Under the pieces are notes generated by a model. The model saw only the letters and a program-made list of their open reading frames with translations. It did no database searches and had not been told where the DNA came from. From the NCBI RefSeq assembly GCF_000699445.3, contig NC_067197.1:31417809-31481808 (forward strand): 64,000 bases of DNA, in the 5' to 3' direction. Shown here in pieces: positions 20,663 through 32,360 of the stretch (within the stretch, counting starts at the first letter, position 1; every line of letters starts with the position of its first letter). The position numbers and the translations under genes are program-made. Origin of the DNA: Schistosoma haematobium (Eukaryota; Platyhelminthes; Trematoda; Strigeidida; Schistosomatidae).

Positions 20663-23390
20663 ATGAACGACATCAGTCTTCCAAATAAAATGAATGAGCC
20701 ACGTGAACTTTGCAATGCTAATAATGATAATCTGATAAAAATATATGAAACTTGGATATCTTCTCAGTTCTCGAACCAGGAGCTACCAATACTTGAGATG
20801 TCTTTGTTTCGCAACGACAGAAAAACAGGAAATGGGGGTGGAGTAGCCTTATACATACTATCCTGCCTGGAAGTTCACCAAGTACACAACCAAGAGTTTA
20901 TCAATCATGATGAACCCGTATGATGCTCAGTGAGATTGTCTACCACTTCGAGGTGCCTAGTTGAGATCATCTACAGGAAGCCCACTGCTGACACCCAGTA
21001 CAACAATCGTGTGCTGTAAAGATTATCCCGCTCCATGCGTCTCGGATTCACTCATGTCCAGATTCTAGGTGACTTCAATCTCCCTAGAGTCAACTTCGCG
21101 GAATATACGTATATTGGAAGTGAAAACTCAACTGGAGCTCGGTTCTTCAACCTCATTGAGGATCTGGGATTATTCGAAAACGTGAAGTCGGAAACTCGTT
21201 GGAGAAACAGTCGGATACCGTTGCGCTTAGACTTGGTATTTACAAACGAAGAATTTCTAGTTGACAACTTCTCAGTCCTGGCTCCCCTGAGAAAAGCGAT
21301 CACGCCGTTATTGCCTTCACTTTTGTCAGCAAAACTGAGCTGAGATATCCCACCAACAACATGCGCTGGAATTTCAAATGGTTGAATGTGTCAACTCTAC
21401 AGAACTATCTACACCAGGTAGATTGGAATGTTCACCCTCAACTTGATGTGAATGCTCACTGGGATTTCTTATTGCACACGCTCTTACGTGCAACAAAGTA
21501 GTCGGTTCCTCAAACGGTCCCCAAAAGCTACAAGCAACCTACAATCATCAAGAACCTCACATTTCGTTTCCTAAGCCGAAAAAGGCACTGCTGTGCAGAA
21601 TACAAACGAACTGACAATAACGTCGCACACAAGCAATACAAACATATAAGGAACATATGCATGAAGGTTATAAGAGATGACAGGCTTCAGTACCAGACAA
21701 AGCTTATGGACAAATTTGTCTCTAATCCAAAAGGCTTATTCCGTTATGCAGCCTCTCTTCGTCAAGCCAAAACTGGAGTTTCCCAACTGCTAGGTCTTAA
21801 CGCCACGACCAACGGCGACGCCGCTAATCTTCTGGCTAAACATTACTCTCAGACATTTCAACTAACCGACATCAACTTTACTGATGACAGTTTCATCTGC
21901 AATTCCATAGGACTTTCCGAAGTGAACCTAAGCGCTGAATTAGTGTTCCGGAAATCGCAGCACTCGAGAATTGACACTTCTCCTGGCCCGGATATGGTCC
22001 ATTCTGCCATACTGAGGGAAGCAGCCTCAATCCTGGCAACGCTGCTTGGCATGATCTTCTCACTCTCGCTAAGCTGAGGAAAACTACCGGAAAATTGGAA
22101 GGTGGCTCACATCACACCAATTTTCAAAGGAGGTCGACGCAATGAACCTTCAAGTTATCGGCCGGTGGCTCTTCTCTCTATACCTACAAAAATTATGGAG
22201 TCCCTGATATGCGATGGTATACATGACTATTTACTATCCTTGAATTTCTTCTCACCCCAACAGTATGGTTTCAGGAAGGGTCACTCTTGTATAACCAACT
22301 TGCTGACTGCAGTGGACAGATGGACAAGCATCCTTGATGACAAGGGGATGGCCATTACCATTTACCCTGATTTCTCAAAGGCTTTTGATAGGGTCAACCA
22401 TATATGTCTTATCAATAAGTTGAAACGATTGGCTGACAGATTACCTCCAATCGACTGACTCATATCTAAAAAGTTGACATTTTAAGGTTAGGATTAACTT
22501 CACTTTTTCTCTGCGGAATGTTCTAGGGGGTCCCCAAGGGCTCAGTACTAGGACCCCTTCTCTTCTTGATTTGCAATAATGATCTTCCACAACAAGTATC
22601 GTTAGACTTACTGCTTTTTGCTGATGACATGAAACTTTGGAAATATATACGCAAGCGTGAGGATATACTGGCACTTCAGGAGGATCTGACTCGACTTTAA
22701 AGTTGGGTAGACAATAACGGACTTACCCTTAACACTTCAATATACAAAGTAGTCCATCTGCGACATGTTGCAGACTACAGTTACAAATTAAGGAACTCCT
22801 CTCTGGTAGTGCCCCGAGTCGAAAAAGATTTAGTAGTCCTGGCATCCTACGATTTAAAGTCTTACGCTAACTGTGACAAAAATGCTTTTCGAGCGAACCT
22901 TACAGTGGTTACATTGAGGCGCATTTTCGGCCAGTTTGGGGGAAGAACGTTCCGTATAATCTTTAACAGTTCCATTCGTCTACATTTAGAGCACGGACAC
23001 AGTGTTTCCTCCCCCAATACAAAAGGATAAGGACACTCTGGAGCGTGTCCAACGGCGAGCCACGAAATCAGTTCGGGGACACAGATTCAAACCCTATGAA
23101 GAGCGTCTCCAATCACTTGACCTTAACCTATTAAAGTATAGGAATCTTAGAGGTGAACTTCTATTAGCTTACAGTATCCTTAACACTTCTAAACATCCCC
23201 TTAAACACCTAATTAAGTTTAGCTCCAACACAAACCTAAGAGGTAACATCCAGAAACTAGAGACACAGCACAGCAGAACGGACTTTAGACACAACTCCTA
23301 CTCCTTAAGAGTTGTAAGGTGCTGCGGGTTGAGGTAATCCAAGCGACTTCCCATGAGTCCCTTAAGAGGCAACGTGACCTAAGCATAACA
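20663..23390 (+). pseudogene. LINE ORF2: AP-like endonuclease plus reverse transcriptase, broken
   Basis: The endonuclease part includes NLIKIYETW near the N-terminus, a GGGVALYI block, the motif ILGDFNLP (about 21060) and a SDHAVIAF block at about 21293 that sits in a different frame. The RT part has SSYRPVALLSIPTKIMESLI (22150), QYGFRKGHSC, DFSKAFDRVNH (motif A), GPQGS/VLGPLLF and FADD (motif C, about 22620). The C-terminal thumb frame with LERVQRRATKSVRGH is at 23035. At least five frame changes or stops separate the blocks. Confidence 0.85.
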
Positions 23391-23402
23391 TCTCATTATG
23401 AT

Positions 23403-23597
23403 TTACAAATTCTTTTTTTCCTCTATTATTGTTAATATACCTAGATTCCTGCCTGGAGGTATTGGTGATCCACTGCTACTAGACACAGAAGCCCGTTGAG
23501 CAAAAGCTTCTTCTATTCCATCCACGACCATTTGAATGACAACATGTAATGGATTGGGCTTAAAAAAATCTTTTTCAGAACAGACACTATGTCTCAA
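23403..23597 (-). CDS. Candidate orphan exon, unknown protein
   Basis: A reverse-strand frame preceded by TTTTTTTAAG (possible acceptor) and followed by TCTAG|GTATAT (possible donor near 23446). The peptide includes PNPLHVVIQMVVDGIEEAF and a Ser/Gly/Pro-rich end. Composition and the splice-like borders look more like a host exon than LINE sequence, but I do not recognise a family and found no partner exon. It lies directly against the 3' end of the CR1-like LINE. It could be a chance open frame. Confidence 0.3.
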   Translation of the reverse strand: MRHSVCSEKDFFKPNPLHVVIQMVVDGIEEAFAQRASVSSSSGSPIPPGRNLGILTIIEEKKNL

Positions 23598-24059
23598 AAT
23601 TTAAGTGATTTTAGAACGTGTTAGACCTTAGTTATCATATTGTAGACTATGGTTTGCCAGGACTAGAAACGTATATGTTTCATTTTCCTTAAACCAAATT
23701 GCTTTTGTCGACGTCAGCATTTTCAAAACCTTGCGTTACAGACGAAAATGGATTGTGTCCTTGCACCACTATTTGCAATAGTTGAGTGCCCTAGACTAAA
23801 AATAAAGAAACCTAGTTTCATAACATGGCCGTCTCCAATGGTTTTCTTTTCCATTCTCATCCTTAGTTACTTTTTAGTCACAGGTGGTAAGATCTGATTT
23901 GCACTTGTGTCCTCATATTTATGATTGTTAAGGGTTTTTTTACTTTTATTGGGGTCACATTTATTGCTTTAAGTGCTAGCGAAGTTTTTATTGTGTGGCA
24001 GCTGTTATTTACAGGGTAGATGACGGTTTTATTAACACCCCGACTTTTACCGGTATTCT

Positions 24060-25765
24060 TCAAGACACTTTCAGTTTCAGTTTGGGAAGGACAGGAGACT
24101 CGATGGCCAATGTTAGTCCTGGCAATGGTGGTCTCTCAGTTGATCCAACTTTCTTTTGAAAGAGTCGACGGATGGAGCCTCAACCACGTGCTGAGGTAGC
24201 GAATTCCACTCGTTGATGATTCAATGGGAAAGTCAATAGTCAGCTGACAAGTAAATTGTTCTCGGCTTATGAACTTCTTTGGAGTGTCCTCGTAAATTCT
24301 CTGTTTTGGAAGACAAGAAAAACGAGGGCATGTTAGGTGCAAATTTGGCACTAAGCAATTTGAAAACTGTAATCAAGTCGCCTCTAGTTCTGCGATATGA
24401 CAACAGGAAAAGGTTCAGCTTGGCCAGTCGAGATTCATACGGAAGCTTCGCTATTCCGGGAATCAGCCTAGTCGGCGTTCTCTGAACCTTTTCCAGAACC
24501 TCACTGTCTTTTTTAAGTAGGGCCTAGCCGCTTGTATGCAGTACTGAAGTTTAGGACGAACGAACACTGTATACAAAGTCAAAAACGTTTTGGCGTCGAC
24601 ATGACTTAAAGCTCTACGTATTGACCATAAGGTTCTAAAACCTTTGGCGGCTATTGCACGGCAGTGTGCAGTAGTCTTTAAGTCTTGACTAACGATAACT
24701 CCTAAGTCATTATATGTCTGGACGACAGGTAGCTCAGTGTTATTCATCGTGTATGTATCTGTGCCTTGATGACCGATACGCATCACAACACACTTGGAAG
24801 TATTTATCGGCAGCTTCCATGTTTGAGACCATTCAGATAACTTCTTCAGGTCATTTTGAAGTTCTAAGCTATCACCCTCACATCGTATCGTTCTCCATAT
24901 CTTGACATCGTCAGCATATAGCAAGACCGATGATGATAGGAGACAAGGAAGGTCATTTACATACAAGAGGAATAGCACTGGCCCCAAAACTGTACCCTGG
25001 GGCACTCCACTAAGCACAGTTTCCCAGCTAGATAACTTTGAGTTCACCCTTACTCTTTGTTGACGCCCAACTAAGAAGTCTTTTATCCACATCAATAAAT
25101 TGCCTCCAATCCCGACTTTTCTTAACTTATATAACAGCCGGTTGTGCGGAACTTTGTCAAAAGCTTTACTGAAATCAATGAAGGCGACGTCTACAGGTAG
25201 CTTCTGGTCCTTAAGAGCGCACCAACTTTCACGAGCCACCAATAAGTTAGTGAGACAGGAATAACCTATTCTGAAGCTGTGCTGCTTCTCCGAGAGGATC
25301 CGGTTCTTATCGAGATACTTAAACAGCTCCTTCCGAATGATCTTTTCTAAGATTTTAACAACCACACTAGTTAGGTTAACGGGGCGGTAGTTCTCAGGTT
25401 TGTGTTTCGTGCCTGTTTTGAAGACAGGACTTACTATGGCGTTTTTCCAGTCTTTTGGTAAACGACCCTGCGTAACGGATAGGTTAAAGCATGTACTTAA
25501 AGGGCTTGCAACGAAGTTAGATAATTCCTTCAGTAGCCTAGGATGTAATTCATCGGGCCCCGTGGATTTACCTATGTCAAGCTTATTTAGCAGACCAAAG
25601 ACATCGAGTTCTTTAATGGTCACGCTATCCAGTGTATGTATGGGGGATCTGTATACGCTGACGGGAAGGGCGCTTCTATGGTATATACGTTGCTAAAGTA
25701 GTTCGAGAACACTTGAGCCTTACCAAAGTCGTCTTCCACTAATGATGAAGCAGTACTGTCTCCCC
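24060..25765 (-). mobile_element. CR1-like non-LTR retrotransposon, 5'-truncated
   Basis: The reverse strand encodes most of a reverse transcriptase and its C-terminal domain. The 5' side stops near 25765, with no endonuclease, so this is a typical 5' truncation. The RT differs clearly from that of the 18.8-23.4 kb element (different sequence in every motif), so it is a second family of the same clade. The 3' border is not sharply visible. Confidence 0.85.
24463..25623 (-). pseudogene. LINE reverse transcriptase, long intact core
   Basis: A 386-codon frame covers the RT fingers and palm: GKSTGPDELHPRLLKELS, NYRPVNLTSVVVKILEKII, QHSFRIGYSC, FIDFSKAFDKVPH (motif A), SGVPQGTVLGPVLFLLYVND and LLYADDVKIW (motif C with YADD). 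A frameshift near 24500 moves the C-terminal domain (EVLEKVQRTPTRLIPGIAKL, then LPYESRLAKL) into another frame running to about 24117, with one in-frame stop. A second frameshift near 25650, in a C run, cuts off the N-terminal extension with YFSNVYTIEAPFPSAYTDPP. The palm is better preserved than in the other LINEs of the window, so insertion was probably more recent. Confidence 0.88.
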
Positions 25766-25769
25766 GATA

Positions 25770-26844
25770 TAAGATATGGATAAAAATTGTATAATGCACT
25801 TGTATAATATGAAATCATTTGATTCTTTATGAAACATTCCAACTGCTAAAATGAAGTATTGCATATTCAATTCATTGTAGTATTTAACCTAATTCAAATG
25901 TACTACTAGTACTTACCATGGATGTGGTTCATAACTTGAGACGTCCTTTAGAGGGTACTTCGGGCGCATTGGATTATCAATAATCACTAAATTATTGAGG
26001 TCTGTTTTTACATTTGAAGATATCGCCTTTGATAGCTACAGCTCACGTAAAATACCCTAACGGTCATTCAAGGTTCCTGTGCACTCTGTAAGACGGCGGT
26101 TGATCTTCAACCATATTCCATGTGTGAGCTGCAGTTCTTTTTACGAAGCCAAGTAGCATTATCTGCACCACAAAAATGTAGCGATTCGGGTCATGAAGTA
26201 TGCTGTCAAGTTATTATTGCGACTGCTACTCTCTTTCCGTACCCTTGGTTTAAAATGCATGATTTTACAGAGGGTTATCTGTCGCAAATTCCAATCAGGC
26301 AAGTGACTTTCAAAAGGTCTTTTCCCAACCAAAACTAAGGCGAAAGTTAGTGTGTAGATGTGGGTTAGTGCCAGACGACTTCTGTGCATCCCGTTCCCCT
26401 AGAAGCTATCTATATTCACAGGTTTTAACACCAACGGATTGAAACTTCATTTCAACCAGAGATTCGACTACCAAAATGCGACTAAGCACTTGTTAGTCGT
26501 ACGAATATCCCTTCCCGAGATGTGTCGCTTCTTAATGTGTACCTTTCGTATTATGTGACGAAGAAGGTACAAATGTTGGCTTATTAGTAAGTGTAAACAA
26601 CTCTCAAGTATAAGTTCTAATGCCCGACAAATGACTTTTCCCCGCAAAGTGTGGGCCACCCCCGGAAATAACTAGCAAAGTGATCTAACAAATATATAGT
26701 TAGTTTCTGCCCATTTTTTTATATCACGATATTTTTATGCCTTAATTTCATACTGTGAAATGCAAGCATTAAAGTTAAAAGTCGGTTAAGAACTGGTTGA
26801 TCGTACATTGTTGTGCTTATGTGCATGGTTATTTCGCCATATAG
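25770..26844. other. Presumed OSTC intron, no exon recognised
   Basis: I looked here for the OSTC N-terminal exons and did not find a match on + strand. The open frames at 26120 and 26468 have no family signature. Confidence 0.5.
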
Positions 26845-27224
26845 GGGTCATTTACGATATGATCGTTGGACCGCCAAGCATGGGGACGGAAACGGACTCC
26901 AGGGGCAATCAAAAACCGGTAAGTCATATTCAACATTTTTTCAATGAGACTTAGGTAGCTATCATGGTTTGGCGCCTAAACAGTCAATACATACTCGAAG
27001 GACTTGCAGCCAGTTTTATGTTTGTTATGGGGAGCTTCGGATTCATCGTAATGGATAAAGTCAATGAGGCCAAGGTCACGAAGTTAAACCGTATATTACT
27101 GATGGCACTAGGAATCGGATGCATCTTAGTATCGTTGCTTACCTTACGGATTTTTATCAGTACTAAATTACCGTAAGTTACAATATTTAATCTAATCTTG
27201 CCTCTTAGGTCCTACATGCGGTGA
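26845..27224 (+). CDS. OSTC: OSTC, oligosaccharyltransferase complex subunit, C-terminal exons
   Basis: OSTC/DC2 is a small ER membrane subunit of the STT3A oligosaccharyltransferase, linking it to the Sec61 translocon for co-translational N-glycosylation (family knowledge). Exons: 26845-26918, 26955-27172, 27209-27224, separated by two 36-nt introns with GTAAG donors and TTAG acceptors. The joined frame gives 101 residues plus stop, against about 149 for the human protein. Diagnostic blocks are GVIYDMIVGPPSMGTETD, NSQYILEGLAASFMFVMGS and GFIVMDK with KLNRILLM, in the same order as in human OSTC, and the C-terminus PSYMR is near the usual PGYLMG. Two hydrophobic segments (EGLAASFMFVMGSFGFIVM and LLMALGIGCILVSLLTL) are the last two transmembrane helices. 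The first ~48 residues, with helix 1, were not found within 1 kb upstream. Convergent with the TRM10 gene. Confidence 0.93.
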
Positions 27225-27378
27225 TTTCCTAACAATTATAAATAACTTGAAGACCGTTTCGTGCCAAGTCAAGTCGCTAACTTCCGTATAATTCAGTTTC
27301 TGAAGTCACATGGTTTTTTTATTATAGAGCTTCTTGTATTTCTTCATAAGTTATAACAAAATTTCACATATATATGTA

Positions 27379-27576
27379 TTATCTCAAAAATCGTCCGGGC
27401 AATTTAGAATATAAGGCCTCCTTCCAGTCGCCACCATTTGCCATGTATGCTAACATTATATCGATGACATGATTTATCGCTAACACAGGGTTAGATATTT
27501 TTCCAGATGTAAACTCTTCAATTGGGAGTCGCACGGCACGGTAACCCTGATTCTCAGCTTCTTGTCGGCTTCGTCC
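27379..27576 (-). CDS. TRMT10A: TRM10 homologue terminal exon
   Basis: 66 codons including TAA at 27381-27379, acceptor TTTCTAG. Contains ENQGYRAVRLPIEEL and VLAINHVIDIMLAYMANGGD, the SAM-binding trefoil-knot end. The stop is about 155 bp from the OSTC stop on the opposite strand. Confidence 0.92.
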   Translation of the reverse strand, partial: GRSRQEAENQGYRAVRLPIEEFTSGKISNPVLAINHVIDIMLAYMANGGDWKEALYSKLPGRFLR

Positions 27577-30500
27577 CTAGAAAGGATAAAAGTTAACGTA
27601 TAGTGAGTTGCAAAATAAGAATGAGACCTGATTACAACTATTATTAGTAGTATAACAATAGACGCAACCTGGAAAATACTGAAATGAATTTGATTACAAT
27701 TCATATTTACTTTCATATTTGTTCTAAACAACTTTTCTTGCGTGCAGTATTTATCTGTTTAAATAACAGCGTCGAAATATGAACGATCAGTATCCATTTC
27801 AGTAGAAACAATAGGTGCAGTTTATACTTGCGACATTTGAAAACCAAACCTCATATCAACTGTCTATCACTTTATTAATAGAAAATGAATACATTGAGTC
27901 CCTAGCGAAGTCTTTCGGAGCATAGTAGTTATTGTGATTGACCGTAGGATAATAAGTTGAGGTAGGTACAAATCAGAAACTAAGACTAACAGTCGTTCGG
28001 GATCAGGAAAATTACAATAAGAAGTAATGACGGTCTAACATTTATAAGAAAGACGAGGTAGGAGATGTCGGTGGTTAACAAAAATACTAATAGGACAAGT
28101 ATATCAATATTAAACTGTCAGAATGAAAAAAGCTATTAGTGTCAAATATTTTATATATGTACATATACGATGCTAATCTACATCGCGGAGTAGCCATGTT
28201 TTCTGATATTTAACACGAGTGCTAACAGTCGCTGATTGTATATGAGTGGATTCAGCTACTTGACCTCTCATCTACTTTCGTCACCACCGTTGTCTAAAAA
28301 AGCAAAACCTGCTACAATTTTGCTTTTCAATATTTTGAAAGAAAGCAATTGAGGTTTAGGAATTTGAAGTCCTCTGAATCTGTCACAGTTTGTAGGGCAT
28401 ATTGACTTCTTTTTGGTAGCCACTTATTTTTTAGCGAGTCAATTATGGTTTTAGCCTACCGTTAAATTTTGGAACAGAAGAAACCAACGCCTTACGAAGG
28501 TTTATGAATATTTTCCCTAATAAAATGACCATAAGTGCTAATCAGAACCGTATATTCTTTCTAACCTTTATAGGGGTGTAAGGAGAATGGGTGAATAAAC
28601 ATAATAATCACACAGTCATTGCATTGTAGGTAAAATTAAGCATCAAACTAGGAGTGCATATGAAAAGTCAGTGACTCGATAAATAGCAACAGTAGATGTT
28701 TCAAACAACAAAACTAAACACTTATCCAAATCTTAAACATTTTCTTATTTTATGTCTAGTTTTTCCTTCTAACTCGTCCATTTACTTCTGTACATTGGGC
28801 TAACTGAGCGAACAGTTGATGGTAGTATATCTGACGATTCGATTTGGATATACTTACTACAAAAAATTATAACTACTGTTAGCAAATCTATAAGTTTTCT
28901 ACTATACAGCATTACCTTTAATATATGCTCATCCACAAGACATCCTAGGACGTACGCACAATTTTCCGATATAGATATCAATGGTTCCTTTGCGTCCGGA
29001 CTGAGGTACACGATTTCTATATTTTCTGGCGTGATGCTTGATGGTGTTTCAGAGTACAATCCAATCTATGAGACAGTTAAATAGCACTTTGTGATAACGC
29101 GAAATAATACAAAAACTGTACATCCGGATATAAATCGTTTCTGTCACGAAGATAGAAGTGCACACGTACATACGCCCATTTACCAGGCCAGTGAGATAGT
29201 GGAGTTACATCATTGGTAAACAACAGCTGATCGCGCACTACAAATAGGATTATGTTCTATATTATATTTTATGCAAATGCTGTTGTTTCAGTGGTTTTTG
29301 AAACAACGATGGAGCATAGGGTTGATGGGTAAACAGACATAAACCTACTTCAAAACATCAATTATGAAATTCTAGACCATCTATAGCATGCTTAATAGCG
29401 TATTACGAAGCTGTGGTTCACTACCTCAACTAGTCGGGTTGATACACCCCCTACCTGAGCAATAAGGCAGCAGTACCACTAACCCTCTCAGGATTCATCG
29501 CACAACAGTTAAATTCAGCGAAATGTAAAATCCATGGTGTGTATGGAGAGACTAGGTCTAGACATATTCACGATTTACTCGTAGGTCCCTACCTACATGA
29601 ATGTGTCATTATTATGTAATTGACCTTCTTGCGTACTTTGGTGTTGAAAATTCGACAAAATTTCGTGTCAGTTCCCGGACATTATTCCCCCAACTGTAAG
29701 ATGTTAGTAATGCTTAAATTCCTTGATGTTCGTAAGATAGCTGGTTTTGTGTCGCAGAATCTTACTTTCCCTTTATCAATAAACAGGCCCAATTTTATCC
29801 AGTAGTTTATAAGTAGTGGCCCTCGAGGGAATCAGCTATCGTTTAGCATTTTCAACAAAACCTTTTATAACGTATAACAATATAATATCGTCGCTGAACG
29901 ATATTGGACCCTGAGGAACGTAACTAACGTTAGAAAATAGAGACACAAGCAACACATCAAAAGGCTGTGTATGAAATCTTAGCTACTGATCATCTAGTCA
30001 ACACAAATCTAACGGGAGTTGTGTCAATTTTCAACATAAGAATTTTTAAAAAATCTAAATGACACTAGATCCAATCGACGCATTTTCAAGAATAAGCTTT
30101 TCCCAACACAAAGATTAAGAGGTGGAGAATACGAAAACTGTTACATTTACAAGACACTGACCTTATACTTTAGGAATCCATCACATTTGGACTGGCAAGC
30201 ATGGAACAAAGGTCCATGTTGTGAAAAATTCACAAGGTTGATGCTTAAGGGCTTCGTTGCTTTTTTGTTTGCGCCATAAAGACGACATAGTTGTTGAGCG
30301 AATTTATTACATTCCTACAAAGTGATAGTTTTCCGCGTCAACACGAACTTTAGGAGACATAAGAGCTTCATAAGAACAATCTATGTAGATCCTTATTCCT
30401 TCATACAGTGCGATCTGCAATCTGTTGGAGACCTCGTTTTTCAGGAACTTTTTGCTGTGATAACGGTTTAGTTCTATATCTTCCCTTATTTTATTGCGCG

Positions 30501-30660
30501 AAGCTATCTTCCTGCGAACTTTTTCCTGTTTTCGCCTTTCTTTTTTGCGTTGAAGTATTCGACGATATCTTTTTTGGCAAGAATCTATCGGGAACATGTT
30601 GCGATATATTTGGTAACTAACTTGACATCCCTTGATTTTTTTAAACCCTAAAAAAATCAA
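27379..30660 (-). CDS. TRMT10A: TRM10-family tRNA (guanine-9-N1) methyltransferase, four exons
   Basis: SPOUT-fold enzyme that methylates N1 of G9 (in some members A9) in tRNA using SAM. Exons in coding order: 30660-30349, 30314-30162, 29065-28916, 27576-27379; introns 34 nt, 1096 nt and 1339 nt; phases are all 0. Joined length is about 270 codons from the ATG at 30660, or 249 from 30597. The N-terminus is a basic coiled helix (ILQRKKERRKQEKVRRKIAS), as in TRM10. Then follow RIYIDCSYEALMSPK (the I-D-C-S-F/Y motif), CNKFAQQLCRLYGANKKA, the SPOUT block YVLGCLVDEHILKG with the conserved aspartate, and the knot end LPIEEL, SNPVLAINHVIDIMLAY and GDWKEAL. The start is uncertain: an acceptor-like TTTTTTAG at 30648 could make the first visible exon internal. 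TRMT10A versus B cannot be settled here. Confidence 0.92.
27577..28915 (-). other. TRM10 homologue intron (1.3 kb)
   Basis: AT-rich. No repeat with a second copy in the window and no exon-like frame was seen. Confidence 0.7.
28916..29065 (-). CDS. TRMT10A: TRM10 homologue exon
   Basis: 50 codons in phase 0, acceptor TCATAG, donor GTAATG. Contains ENIEIVYLSPDAKEPL and YVLGCLVDEHILK, the conserved Y-V-x-G-x-L-V-D motif around the active-site aspartate. Confidence 0.9.
29066..30161 (-). other. TRM10 homologue intron (1.1 kb), possible decayed LINE RT
   Basis: On the reverse strand near 29920-29880 the frame reads SYVPQGPISFSDDIILLYV, which resembles the V-P-Q-G of RT motif B and the D-D of motif C brought close together. 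The surrounding frames are full of stops. This is only a hint of an old deleted LINE. Confidence 0.3.
30162..30314 (-). CDS. TRMT10A: TRM10 homologue exon
   Basis: 51 codons in phase 0, from CTTTGTAG to a GTCAGT donor. Contains CNKFAQQLCRLYGANKK and NFSQHGPLFHAC, matching the KLHKQIQRCYAENRRA-to-FYLTSHGG region of animal TRM10 proteins. Confidence 0.9.
30349..30660 (-). CDS. TRMT10A: TRM10 homologue, first visible exon
   Basis: Encodes the basic N-terminal helix and the start of the methyltransferase domain to LMSPK. Its donor GTTCGT opens a 34-nt intron (30315-30348) whose read-through gives a stop. The frame upstream of Met at 30597 (GCQVSYQIYRN) may be leader or an upstream exon junction. 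Confidence 0.85.
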
Positions 30661-32360
30661 AGCATGTGTCAGTAGAATCGACGAATAATGTCAATGATGT
30701 GATGTGGGTTTTTTATTCATAAAAGGACCTTGATTAAGAGGTAGTTTAGTAAGAAAAGCGTCCAAATTTCAACCATCAGGTGGGTTGTTACCTTACTTCA
30801 CTTACATCAGTCTGACAAATTGAGCCACAAGTAATGAGGCTGTATGTCAAATGCACTTGTTATATGAAACATATCTGCTTTAATTTTATAACGGAAAGGC
30901 TACTCGATTTATATTTAGGCAGTTGATTGAAATCCGTAATTAAGAATGTACTCTCCACCATCATATTGCAGAGTACCGCTTAATGTTGGTATGAGCATCT
31001 GTAAACAATGGCTGTTAAGACCGATCGCTCTAAGATGAGAACCCTCAGCAGTAGCATATTTCCACTTTGTTCACATTCAGACAAGCTGGTTGTTCTATAA
31101 TTTCCTTATTATGTGGAGTTATCAGTTATATGTGTTTCCGTTGTGGTCTATTTCTTGACTCCCTGTTAAAAGACGCAGTCTAAGATTCGTTGTCATACAA
31201 GTCTAGGTTATGTAGCTTGATCAAGATGCTTTAGCAATAGCGTTTATTAATTGATTATCCAAACAAACCTAAATTTTAAAATATTTCACTTAATAACATG
31301 ATTGGGGCTGGTATCTGAAGTCAATTGTGTACCGCTAACCATGATGGATACCAACCGCCGTCATACGAACAAAAACGATATCACGTCTATGCAGAGTTTT
31401 TGGAACGAACTGTTAGACCTCATTCAGTAGTTGACTAAATTCGTGGGTACCCAATTAACACGTTTGGTTCTTTCAGTCCCTTTTTTCCACATACATGTGT
31501 GGTAATGAGATCCTAAAAGCATGACCATTTGCTTAACTTGCCGCTAGGACAGGTTGATATAAACCTAGTAATATTACTATCGAAGGGTCAGTGAACTTAG
31601 GTCTGATCGCGGTCAAAGTTTGTTGTTTTACGATAATATTTACTGTTAACTATCCTACAACGATGTATTCGAGGTGCGGTTCTAACCCGCAACTATGCGA
31701 GCATTGATTAAACAACAAGTAGTTAATGATATCCCAATCTCCCAAGTTTGGGGAAACTTTCTAAGTCAAATGACCTTCACCAAGGTTAAAGGGGGAAATA
31801 TTGGGGAATTTCCCCAGGTCTGGGGAAAATTTCGAGTTTTAGTGCCATTTCCCCTAAATTTCCTCGAAGTTTACTATAGCGGCTTCCCCGAAATTCGGAG
31901 TTCGGGATATATGAATAGTGGTGAGCTCGAGCTCACCAACACAACATAGATACTGAGGACCAAATATTACCAGAAAGCTACATGCCACCATAGAGTTTTG
32001 CGTCTAGCCAGAAGGTACTTAGTGTACTAGGAGAACGTGGAAAGTAGAGTAATCCCCCAATCATTAATGACGGTTAGAAAAAAACACAAGAAAAAGAAGG
32101 TCGAAGACCAATTATGTGCATACAGTACACTTACATTTATAAAAATTAGCAATAAAAAACAACCAGAAATAACAAGCCTCAGATTATGACAATCTAGGTC
32201 GGAAACTGGGATCACAATTTATTCAGCTACACCGTCATCAGTTGTAAATTGCGCGAGATATATACCTGCACTCTTATTAGTTGTTTTGAGTGGTGGTTAT
32301 ATACATGTAAGCTCCCACATGCTCGTGGTCAGATCATTGCTAAGTGAGTTTTTCAAGTAA
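30661..32360. other. Intergenic, no gene recognised
   Basis: Mixed-composition DNA. The open frame at 31695-31949 contains repeated GGGGAAATTT-like motifs at the DNA level (several TTTGGGGAAA/TTTCCCC blocks at 31745-31860) and is probably not coding. Confidence 0.5.

Larger units (their letters stand above)
18780..23430 (+). mobile_element. CR1-like non-LTR retrotransposon, nearly full length, inactivated
   Basis: Element with both ORFs recognisable. ORF1 region is 19150-about 20260 and ORF2 (endonuclease plus reverse transcriptase) is about 20663-23390. Order and motifs fit the CR1/Jockey side of the LINEs. Multiple in-frame stops and frameshifts make it inactive. The 3' boundary near 23430 is placed where the ORF2 C-terminal frame ends in a T-rich run and TTATTGTTAATA. 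The 5' boundary is uncertain by about 150 bp. Confidence 0.85.
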
